Part shown: piece by piece, positions 1 to 6,377 of the stretch
Layout of the letters: every line of letters begins with the position of its first letter
Numbering within the stretch: position 1 is the first letter of the stretch
Source: Planctomycetia bacterium
Lineage (GTDB): Bacteria > Planctomycetota > Planctomycetia > Gemmatales > Gemmataceae
DNA: 12,203 nt
NCBI GenBank assembly: GCA_005773755.1
Contig: SXHE01000095.1
Coordinates: forward strand, 1 to 12,203
Direction: 5' to 3'
The notes under the pieces: model-generated
Seen by the model: only the letters and a program-made list of their open reading frames with translations
What the model was told of the DNA's origin: nothing
The model's database searches: none
Translations under genes and position numbers: made by a program

Positions 1-191
1 CAAGCGAAGGTGTGGCTGCTCGCGGGGAGTACGTCCCGGCGCTCGACGCGCTCATCGCCGCGGCCGAGGACGATCAGCAGTTGGGGCGCACCGCGGTGCG
101 CGAGTTCATGCTGAATGTGTTCGAGGTGATCGGCCCACACAACGACACAGCCGGCGACTACCGCCGGCGGTTGCAGGCGCTGCTGTATTAA
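1..191 (+). CDS. CnoX/YbbN-type thioredoxin-TPR chaperone, C-terminal end (partial)
   Basis: Only the last 62 codons are in the window, read from base 3 to the TAA at 189-191. The visible peptide has the pattern of the C-terminal TPR module of CnoX/YbbN chaperedoxins: ARGEYVPALDALIAA, then an acidic stretch, then REFMLNVFEVIG and a final YRRRLQALLY. Known members are cytoplasmic proteins with an N-terminal thioredoxin-like domain and C-terminal TPRs; they hold unfolding clients and protect them from over-oxidation. The thioredoxin part lies outside the window, so the presence or absence of its CxxC cannot be judged. The gene converges on the membrane-protein operon, with 21 bases between the stop codons, and ends at a hairpin terminator. 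The call rests on pattern recognition of about 60 residues. A generic TPR protein is the main alternative. Confidence 0.72.
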   Translation, partial: SEGVAARGEYVPALDALIAAAEDDQQLGRTAVREFMLNVFEVIGPHNDTAGDYRRRLQALLY

Positions 192-196
192 CGTGC

Positions 197-224
197 GAAG
201 CCGCGAGCGGCTTCATTTCTTCTT
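197..224 (+). terminator. Rho-independent terminator of the CnoX-like gene
   Basis: Bases 197-204 (GAAGCCGC) and 207-214 (GCGGCTTC) are perfect inverted repeats around a GA centre, folding as a 7-bp stem with a CGAG tetraloop. ATTTCTTCTT follows on the + strand. The hairpin starts 5 bases after the TAA at 189-191. Its right arm covers the first two bases of the convergent gene's stop codon, and its U-rich tract is the complement of that gene's final lysine codons. The minus-strand readout of the same hairpin is not followed by a T-tract, so it should mainly serve the + strand. Confidence 0.7.
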
Positions 225-1742
225 GTAGAACGTCGCCGTCGGCGTCACTTTCTCCGCGTGCCACACATCGGTTTTCGCCTTCAGAACGTTGTCGAACGGC
301 GTGCCCGTGCGCGTCAGCGCGAAGTCGAACGGCCCGTACTTCGCCTCCCACTCGACCAGCACCGCGGCCGGGTCGGGGCCGCGCTCGGCGTCGGAGAACG
401 CCTTGAGCCAGGGGCCGCCGAACAGTTCGCACCGGTCGTCCACGAACACCTTGTACCCGGGCGCGTGGTAGATCACGAAGCCGCCGTCGATGTACCCGGC
501 GTTGAACAGCTTGTTCCGCGGGTCGCCCGGCTTCGGCTCGTGCTCCTTCAATGTGTCCTTCACGTCCATCGGCCAGTGCGCCGGGTCGTGTGTGGCCCAG
601 CCGCGGCCGATCAGCGGAACGTGCGCGTCCTTCCACTGAAACCCCAGCGCGAGCAGCACCGCCGCGGCCGGGAGCCACACGCTCGCCCACCACGGTCGCG
701 TTTCGGCACTGCCGGGCTGGTACAGGTCCGGCCGGCGCGCGGCCATCCACAGCGCCCAGCGCGTGTGCTTCAGCATCGCGGTGAGCGCGACCACGGAGAC
801 GACCGCGAACAGTGAGGCGTGCCGGCACCGGCTCACGGTCAGCGCGAACCACACCAGCGGCAGCAGCCACGACACGCGCACCGCGGTGCGCTTCGTTCCG
901 TACAGCACGAACAGGTACAGGAGCGCGAGCGCGAAGACCGGCCAGGCGTACACCGCGGCCGGGTCGAGGGGTCGGTGTTCGATGATGATCTCGCGCAGCT
1001 CCGGCGCGCCCATGATGACGCCCCACGTCTTCGGCATGTCCGTTCCGTAGGGGCTGGCGAGCGTCGCCAGTGCGCAGCCGGCGAGGACGAGCGCGAGCTT
1101 ACCCGCGTCGCGCCACGACTTCACCGGCGACGGGCGACCGAGCTTCCAGAAGAGCACCCAGCAGGCGAAGGCGATACCGATGGTGCCGATCCCGCCCAGC
1201 ACGCCGCCGTGGATGTTCGTCCACACCGAGCACAGCGGGATCAGCCAGAAGAGGCGGTTGAGCTTCGGGCGCGCGACATCGGCCTCAACGAGCAAGTTGA
1301 GCACGGCGGCCATCGCCGCGAGCGTGAACAGGTGCGGGCGGACGTGGAAGTGCGAGCCGGCCGCGGCCAGCGCCAGCACGACCACCGCGCCCGCGATCAT
1401 CGGGTGCAGCCCGGTGCGCAACAGCCGCGCCGCCAGCCACGCGAACACTGCCGCGATCAGCGTGACCGCGCCGAGGAGCTGCGCGTCGAACCCGCCGACG
1501 CGGTGCGCGAGTGCCATGCCCACTTCGCCGAGCCACTGGTACGGCACCCACCACTGCCCGGCGAACGTGAACGTGTACGGATCGGAGCGGACGAACCCGT
1601 CCTTCAGGACGAGTTCTCCGGTCGTCGTGTGCCAGAACGTGCCGGGGTCTTTGAAGAACGCAGTCCGGCCCGCCGAGAGCAGCAGCAGCCAGACGAGTAC
1701 GAACGCGACCGCGCCGGGCGCGAGCCACCGCGGGAGTTTCAT
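213..1742 (-). CDS. Polytopic GT-C-like membrane protein with C-terminal soluble domain
   Basis: A 509-residue integral membrane protein. Residues 1-30 form the first membrane segment. They are followed by an extracytoplasmic-type loop with D32, W37-H38, D54 and a WVPYQWLGEV stretch (65-74). This order, DP..FWH..TGE..L..G...SDPYTFT...WW....WL.E, is typical of uncharacterised bacterial membrane proteins resembling GT-C glycosyltransferases. About eight to ten more hydrophobic segments follow up to about residue 375. The last 110 residues are soluble and include GYKVFVDDRCELFG, matching the FxDxR..xYG element common at the end of this family. The ATG overlaps the stop of the upstream GT87-type gene as ATGA (1739-1742), with no clear Shine-Dalgarno, so translation is probably coupled. 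Sugar transfer from a lipid-linked donor is inferred; the acceptor is unknown. The protein ends KKK, inside the terminator of the convergent gene. Confidence 0.7.
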   Translation of the reverse strand: MKLPRWLAPGAVAFVLVWLLLLSAGRTAFFKDPGTFWHTTTGELVLKDGFVRSDPYTFTFAGQWWVPYQWLGEVGMALAHRVGGFDAQLLGAVTLIAAVFAWLAARLLRTGLHPMIAGAVVVLALAAAGSHFHVRPHLFTLAAMAAVLNLLVEADVARPKLNRLFWLIPLCSVWTNIHGGVLGGIGTIGIAFACWVLFWKLGRPSPVKSWRDAGKLALVLAGCALATLASPYGTDMPKTWGVIMGAPELREIIIEHRPLDPAAVYAWPVFALALLYLFVLYGTKRTAVRVSWLLPLVWFALTVSRCRHASLFAVVSVVALTAMLKHTRWALWMAARRPDLYQPGSAETRPWWASVWLPAAAVLLALGFQWKDAHVPLIGRGWATHDPAHWPMDVKDTLKEHEPKPGDPRNKLFNAGYIDGGFVIYHAPGYKVFVDDRCELFGGPWLKAFSDAERGPDPAAVLVEWEAKYGPFDFALTRTGTPFDNVLKAKTDVWHAEKVTPTATFYKKK

Positions 1743-2968
1743 GCCGACACCGCGACGGGCGAGCGGGGGGCGTAAGCCCCCTGTTCAATGCAAGAACGTT
1801 TCATGTGGAGAGCGTACAGCGCCAGCACCGCCGGCGACACCCACACGAACCAGAACGACCCGGTCTGGAACAGGTTCATCAGCAGGCAACCGAGGTTGAC
1901 GAGCACGAGGCCGACCACGGTAAAGCGCGGCGAGCCGGGCGCGTCGCCCACGTCGAGCCGCCACACGGCGAGGGACTTGAGCACCATCGCAAACACCGCG
2001 GGCAGCAGCAGCACCATGTCGAACGGCCACGCGCCGTAGGGGGCGGTCACGAACGACACGAGCAGCAGCAGCGGCAGTTGCTCGGTCCAGTTCCAGTGCG
2101 CGCCTTTGTGCCAGCGGAACCACGCGAACCACCCCAGCCCGAACGCGACCGACACGAACTGCAAGCGGAACAGTTCCGGGCCGAAGGCGATGCGGAGCAG
2201 CGTGCCGAGAGTCGGCGAGGCCCACTGCGCCGGCGGGCGGATGCCCATCGCGTCCGCGTACTGGTGCCAGACGTGCGGGTTGAAGGCCAGCGGCAACAGC
2301 GCGCACGCGAGGCCGGTCAGCGCGCCGCCGACGAGCACCCGCCAGCGCCCGCGGGCGACGGCGTCCACCGCGATCCCGGCCCACAGCAGATATGCGAGGT
2401 GCGGCTTGATCGCGACGAGCACGGTCGCGGCCCCGGCCGCGTACTCCCATCGCCGGTCGCGGTCCCAGCGCCGGGCGCATTCGAGGACCAGCACGACACC
2501 GAGCAGCAGGAACGGGCCGATCTGCCCGCTGTGCAGCGCGAACGCGGTCGGCATGAAGGCGAACGCCAGCGCCCACCCGACCCAGCGCCGCTCGCGCGCG
2601 CCGCCGAGCAGCAGCCACAGCCGATCCGCACAGAACCCAGCCACGGCCAGGTTCACAAGCAGCCACAACAGTTGCGCTTCGCGCGCCGGAAACAGGCCGA
2701 GCGGCAGCACCGCGGGGAGCGCCCACGGCGGGTTCCACATCATGATGGCTTCGTTGGTGTCGCGGCCCGCCGCTTGTTGGAGCGGCAACAGGCGCGACTC
2801 GTCGAACGGGTTCTGACCGGCCAGGGTGAGCTTCGCGGCGGCCCAGTATTCGACGAAGTCGTCCGGCGGCCACACGGTCGGATCGGCCAGCAGTTGGCGC
2901 ACCTGCCCGGCCAGCAGGACGCCGGTCACGGCCAGCACCGCGAGCATCAGCACGTTGCGCGAAGTCAT
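1739..2968 (-). CDS. GT87/DUF2029-type polyprenyl-linked glycosyltransferase
   Basis: A 409-residue polytopic membrane protein. After the first transmembrane segment (residues 6-22) comes a loop with D36-D37, FVEYWAAAKLTLAGQNPFDE (38-57) and IMMWNPPWALPAVLPLGLF (75-93). This is the DUF2029/GT87 signature of an acidic pair in the first loop, a Y-x-A-A...L..G.xP[YF]D stretch and a (Y/W)NPP motif. About ten hydrophobic segments follow. Characterised relatives (alpha-mannosyltransferases of actinobacteria) use polyprenyl-phosphate-mannose in the periplasm; that donor is an inference here. It is the first gene of a two-gene operon, its stop overlapping the next start by 4 bases. No Shine-Dalgarno precedes the ATG. 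A TATGCT box (2974-2979, minus strand) sits 5 bases upstream, compatible with a leaderless transcript. It is divergent from the small gene at 3110. Confidence 0.68.
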   Translation of the reverse strand: MTSRNVLMLAVLAVTGVLLAGQVRQLLADPTVWPPDDFVEYWAAAKLTLAGQNPFDESRLLPLQQAAGRDTNEAIMMWNPPWALPAVLPLGLFPAREAQLLWLLVNLAVAGFCADRLWLLLGGARERRWVGWALAFAFMPTAFALHSGQIGPFLLLGVVLVLECARRWDRDRRWEYAAGAATVLVAIKPHLAYLLWAGIAVDAVARGRWRVLVGGALTGLACALLPLAFNPHVWHQYADAMGIRPPAQWASPTLGTLLRIAFGPELFRLQFVSVAFGLGWFAWFRWHKGAHWNWTEQLPLLLLVSFVTAPYGAWPFDMVLLLPAVFAMVLKSLAVWRLDVGDAPGSPRFTVVGLVLVNLGCLLMNLFQTGSFWFVWVSPAVLALYALHMKRSCIEQGAYAPRSPVAVSA

Positions 2969-3077
2969 GCGACAGCATAGAACGCGAACCGTTCGTGTGC
3001 CGTTGACGCGGGTGGGGAAAATGTGAACGCGGTGAGTGTTACAAGCGGCCCGTTAGCGACCGGCCGGCACGTCGTCC

Positions 3078-3083
3078 TATGGT
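3078..3083 (+). promoter_or_regulatory. Possible -10 box for the small gene at 3110
   Basis: CCTATGGT occurs here and contains TATGGT, which matches four of six bases of the sigma70 -10 consensus. It lies 26 bases before the start codon. The nearest -35-like hexamer, TTAGCG (3053-3058), is weak and 19 bases away. The box resembles the CCTATAGT at 8516-8523. The call is tentative. Confidence 0.3.
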
Positions 3084-3109
3084 TGAGTCCACCTGACCGG
3101 AGCCATTTC

Positions 3110-3553
3110 ATGCCGTTTGCGAAGTTGCTCAACTTGCCGTTTCTGGTGTTCGGGTCTGCGGCGCTCGCGTTCGGCGGCTGGATCGCCTACGAAGCGACCA
3201 AGCCCATCGGTCCAAAGACGAGCGCGGCACGCGCAACGGGGCACGATCCGTTCGAGCGGAGCGGCCCGCCGGTTGAAGCGGTACTGGGTATGGTTCACCA
3301 CGGCATCGCGCGCCCGCACGTCGAGCGCCACCTCACGGGGTTAACGCCGGCGGAGTTGGAAACAAGCGATGTCTCTTCAGGCGCGACCCCGATGCGGTCC
3401 CGTTACCGGGTCGCGCTGGAACGACCGGTCCCGCACCTGATGCCGCGCGTTCTCCCACACATGTTCAAGCCCGGCCCGTACCTACTCACGCTGGAGTTCG
3501 ACGGCAGCAAGCCCGGCCACCCGCTCGTCCGCGCCGAACTGACGCCCGAATAA
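3110..3553 (+). CDS. Small membrane-anchored protein of unknown function
   Basis: A 147-residue protein that I do not recognise. The ATG at 3110 is chosen because GGAG at 3099-3102 lies 7 bases upstream; a longer in-frame reading from 3023 adds 29 unconvincing residues and has no such site. Residues 5-26 (KLLNLPFLVFGSAALAFGGW) form one hydrophobic segment, either an N-terminal anchor or an uncleaved signal. The rest, about 120 residues, is hydrophilic, with a histidine cluster (VHHGIARPHVERHL), many prolines, and a C-terminal PGPYLLTLEFDG stretch that could be beta structure. No cysteine or recognisable catalytic motif is present. It is divergent from the glycosyltransferase operon across 141 bases and convergent with the cytochrome gene with 3 bases between the stops. 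Codon third positions are GC-rich like those of its neighbours, supporting a real gene. Confidence 0.6.
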   Translation: MPFAKLLNLPFLVFGSAALAFGGWIAYEATKPIGPKTSAARATGHDPFERSGPPVEAVLGMVHHGIARPHVERHLTGLTPAELETSDVSSGATPMRSRYRVALERPVPHLMPRVLPHMFKPGPYLLTLEFDGSKPGHPLVRAELTPE

Positions 3554-3556
3554 CTG

Positions 3557-4801
3557 CTACCGCTTCGCGCGGCTCGCGTCCGCGACCGTCATCGCCCCGT
3601 AGCCCTCGCGCCACTGCGCCTGAATCTCGATCTCGCCCGCGAACTCGTCGGCACCGAGCGTCGCTTTCCAGTCCTTCGCCAGTTTCCCCTTTCCGTCCAC
3701 GTACACCTTCACGAGGTACTTCCCCGGCGGCAGTGCGGGCTTCCCCTTCGCCCACGTCTTCGCGCGGTCCGAACCCGCGTCCGCGAGCAGCGTCACCGTG
3801 TGCTGCCACAACTTCCCCTTGCCGAACACCACGCGGTCGGAGGTCGCGACCGGCTGCTTCTCCCAGTCGCGCGCTGCGGCGTCCCAGGCGTAGACATACA
3901 CGGTCAGCAGCTTGTCCCCCCAGGCGTCGGGCGTCTTCTCGATTTTCAGCCACGCTTCCGTTCCGAACTGCTTCGGGCCGGAGTCCTTCGCCGGCAGGTC
4001 GGCGACCTTCGCATACTTGCCGGCCTTGATCGCGGCCACGTCCTCGACGAACGCGCGAATCGCCTTGTAGCCCTGATCGCCGGTCACCACCTTGATCCCG
4101 CCGCCGTGCTTCACTTCGCCCAGCGGCTTCGTCAGCAGCAAACTCTTCTCCGGATTGTCGAGGTCGATGAGCTTGCTGGCGAGCAGATAGTCCAGCGTCG
4201 CTTCCGGGCCGCCCTTGCGGAACCACGCGACCCGCTCGCCGTGCTCCTTCACGAGCTTGTCGTTCTGCGGCGTGCCCTCGGTGTGGCAGTTCATGCACCG
4301 GAAGCGGAGCGACCAGACGTTCTTCTCGAACGACTCCAGCACCCGGTCTTTGCGCGCTTGCCGCACCACCTCGACGGGCTTGGTCGCGAGCACGGGCGGC
4401 TTCTCCGGCTTCGGCGCGTTCCGGAACGCGGGGTCGGCGGCGCACGCCTTGATCCACGCGGCGAACGCCTCGTACTCGGCCTTCTGGCGCTTCGCACTGA
4501 TGAGGCCTGCGGCCTTCGGGTCGGCCGCGCCGCGATTGATGAGCGAGAGTATCTTCGAGTCCTCCGGCTTCTCCAGATCGATCAAACCCTGATCGCGCAG
4601 CGCGAGGAACGTCTCCTTCGCGGACGGCAGGATGTAGTTCTTGAGATCGACCGCGGCGAGGTGACAGCGGACGCAACTCGACGGGTCCGGCGACTTGAAG
4701 ATGGGCGCGATACGATCCTCGAACACCTTCGCGGGATCGTCCGCGCCGCGACCGGCGGTTGCGAACGCGGCGAGACAAACGAGCGCGACGAGCGAGCGCA
4801 T
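3557..4801 (-). CDS. Exported planctomycete cytochrome c-like protein with two CxxCH haem sites
   Basis: A 414-residue protein with a signal peptide (about residues 1-19, ending AGRGA-D). It has two haem c attachment motifs, CVRCH (43-47) and CMNCH (169-173). Both sit in similar modules: each CxxCH is followed by LIDL[ED][KN]PE.S..L (73-85 and 211-223) and a lysine/tyrosine-rich helix before an alanine-rich end, so the protein looks like a duplicated mono-haem unit. Residues about 285-400 carry no CxxCH and are probably beta-rich. Planctomycetes often place such CxxCH domains beside sulfatases and other secreted hydrolases; their electron partners are mostly unknown. AGGAG at 4809-4813 lies 7 bases before the ATG. 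The upstream sulfatase ends only 40 bases away on the same strand, suggesting one transcript. Haem binding is predicted; the partner and substrate are not known. Confidence 0.8.
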   Translation of the reverse strand: MRSLVALVCLAAFATAGRGADDPAKVFEDRIAPIFKSPDPSSCVRCHLAAVDLKNYILPSAKETFLALRDQGLIDLEKPEDSKILSLINRGAADPKAAGLISAKRQKAEYEAFAAWIKACAADPAFRNAPKPEKPPVLATKPVEVVRQARKDRVLESFEKNVWSLRFRCMNCHTEGTPQNDKLVKEHGERVAWFRKGGPEATLDYLLASKLIDLDNPEKSLLLTKPLGEVKHGGGIKVVTGDQGYKAIRAFVEDVAAIKAGKYAKVADLPAKDSGPKQFGTEAWLKIEKTPDAWGDKLLTVYVYAWDAAARDWEKQPVATSDRVVFGKGKLWQHTVTLLADAGSDRAKTWAKGKPALPPGKYLVKVYVDGKGKLAKDWKATLGADEFAGEIEIQAQWREGYGAMTVADASRAKR

Positions 4802-4841
4802 GAAACGACTCCTAACTCGGGTGAGTTGAGCGGAACGTAAA

Positions 4842-6239
4842 CTACTTCACCGCGGTCGGCAACTGCGCGGCGGTGTCCTTGAGCCAGCGCGCCAGTTGCC
4901 CGTCGAGCTTCGCGGCCAGGTCCGGTTTGTCCGCCGCGAGGTTCTTCTTCTCGCCGATGTCGTTCGTCAGGTCGTACAGTTCGAGTGCGTGGTCTTCGTA
5001 GCGGCGGATCAGCTTGTGCGGCCCGGCGCGGACGGCCCCTCCGGGCTTGTTGCCCTTGTGCCACGCGAAGTGCGGGTAGTGGAAGTACAGCGCGTCGCGT
5101 TCCAGCTTCTTGCCTTGCAGCAGCGGGCGCAACGACACACCGTCGAGTACTTCACCGCGGCCCAGCTTCACGCCGGTCGCGTCGAGGATCGTCGCCGGCA
5201 GGTCGGTGCTGGTGACGGGCGCGTCGCTGGTGGTGCCCTTCGCGGCCACGCCCGGCCAGCGCACGATTAGCGGCACGCGCAGCCCGCCCTCGTACAGGTC
5301 ACCCTTGCCCGAACGCAGCGGCCGGTTGTCGGTCGCCCCGTCCCACCCGCCGTTGTCACTGGTGAACACGACGAGCGTGTTCTCCGCGATCCCCAGCCGG
5401 TCGAGTTCATCGAGCACCTTGCCGACCGCGCGGTCGGTGGCTTCGATCTGCGCCGCGTAGGTCGCGTTCTTGAGGCCCGGCCCTTCCTTGCCCTTGTACT
5501 TCGCGATCAGGTCGTCCGGGGCCTCGAACGGGTAATGCACGTTGTACGTCCAGAGGCACACGAACATCGGCTTCTTCTTGTTCGCCTGCATGAAGGCGAG
5601 CGCTTCGTCCGCGAGCCGGTCGGTCAGGTACTCGCCCTTCTTGCGCGGCTTGATGTTGGGGATGCGGTACGGGTCGAAGTACGTCGGCGGCCCGCCGAAG
5701 CCGCACCCGCCGATGTTCGTGTCGAACCCCTGGTGTTCGGGCCAGAAGTCGGGGCCGCCCGTGGCCGGGTTCTTGTCCTTAGGGTCGCGTTCGCCGGACA
5801 GGTGCCACTTGCCGAAGAAGCCGGTCGCGTAGCCGACATCCTTGAGGCGCTCGGCAATCGTGACGGCCTTGAGCGACAAGACGTGTTCGGCCGCGGGTGG
5901 TTGAAGCTTCCGCGCCGCGGGCCAGAACGCCGGGCCGTCTTTGCCGTGCTGGGTGATACGGAGCCGCGCCGGGGCAAGCCCGGTGATGAGCGCGGCCCGC
6001 GTCGGCGAGCACACCGGCGACGCGGCGTACGCGCTCGTGAACCGCACGCCCTGCTTGGCGAGCGCGTCGAGCCGCGGCGTGTTCAGCTTGTCGTTGCCCT
6101 GACAGCGCAGGTCCATCCAGCCCAGATCGTCGACCACGACGTACAGCACGTGCGGCGGCGCGGCGCGCCCGACCGCGGGGGCTAGCGCAACCGCGACGAG
6201 CGCGAGCACGAGGCGAAGCAAGCCGGCACTCGGGTACAT
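4842..6239 (-). CDS. Secreted Cys-type (formylglycine) sulfatase
   Basis: A 465-residue exported type I sulfatase of the arylsulfatase A/alkaline phosphatase superfamily. Residues 1-26 form a signal peptide ending GRA-A. Metal-binding D37-D38 are in VVVDDLGW. The activation motif is C77-S-P-T-R81; C77 would be converted to formylglycine by an FGE or anSME enzyme encoded elsewhere. GKWHLSGE gives K144 and H146, H235 lies in NVHYPF, FTSDNGG gives D295 and N296, and K312 lies in RSGKGDLYEGG. All expected active-site residues are present and the length is normal. The frame stays open far upstream on this strand, but that reading runs antisense through the neighbouring S41-like gene. The ATG at 6237-6239 is preferred for its signal peptide and a GAGG site 5 bases upstream. 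The natural sulfate ester cannot be told from sequence; sulfated polysaccharide is usual for planctomycetes. It leads the operon with the cytochrome-like gene. Confidence 0.93.
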   Translation of the reverse strand: MYPSAGLLRLVLALVAVALAPAVGRAAPPHVLYVVVDDLGWMDLRCQGNDKLNTPRLDALAKQGVRFTSAYAASPVCSPTRAALITGLAPARLRITQHGKDGPAFWPAARKLQPPAAEHVLSLKAVTIAERLKDVGYATGFFGKWHLSGERDPKDKNPATGGPDFWPEHQGFDTNIGGCGFGGPPTYFDPYRIPNIKPRKKGEYLTDRLADEALAFMQANKKKPMFVCLWTYNVHYPFEAPDDLIAKYKGKEGPGLKNATYAAQIEATDRAVGKVLDELDRLGIAENTLVVFTSDNGGWDGATDNRPLRSGKGDLYEGGLRVPLIVRWPGVAAKGTTSDAPVTSTDLPATILDATGVKLGRGEVLDGVSLRPLLQGKKLERDALYFHYPHFAWHKGNKPGGAVRAGPHKLIRRYEDHALELYDLTNDIGEKKNLAADKPDLAAKLDGQLARWLKDTAAQLPTAVK

Positions 6240-6377
6240 GATCGCCTCGTCGTGTGTGGTGGTGTTGGGTCTTCGTAGACCGGGGCGCGAGGCGGACAAG
6301 CTGATTTCTTTGGCTTTCTGGCGCGCGAACTGTTGGAATGGCGACTCGGACTTCCGACGACGGAGGGTTTCAGCGTG
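6240..6377. promoter_or_regulatory. Divergent intergenic region between the sulfatase and S41-like genes
   Basis: These 138 bases separate two genes transcribed away from each other, so promoters for both should lie here. On the minus strand there is a weak TTGTCC, 16 bases, TACGAA arrangement. On the plus strand I see no convincing -10/-35 pair. GGAGG at 6362-6366 is a ribosome binding site for the plus gene. The location is certain, but the individual promoter elements are not. Confidence 0.4.

Noticed and set aside
819..1775. 318-codon + strand ORF opposite the GT-C-like gene
   Set aside because: It has low-complexity Arg/Glu/His composition typical of antisense reading of GC-rich membrane-protein codons.
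3023..3109. Longer N terminus of the small gene at 3110
   Set aside because: It would place the start before the likely -10 box and ribosome site and adds residues that disrupt an N-terminal membrane anchor.
3486..4778. 430-codon minus-strand ORF overlapping the cytochrome-like gene in another frame
   Set aside because: It lacks the CxxCH motifs and signal peptide seen in the real frame and is Arg/Gly-rich noise.
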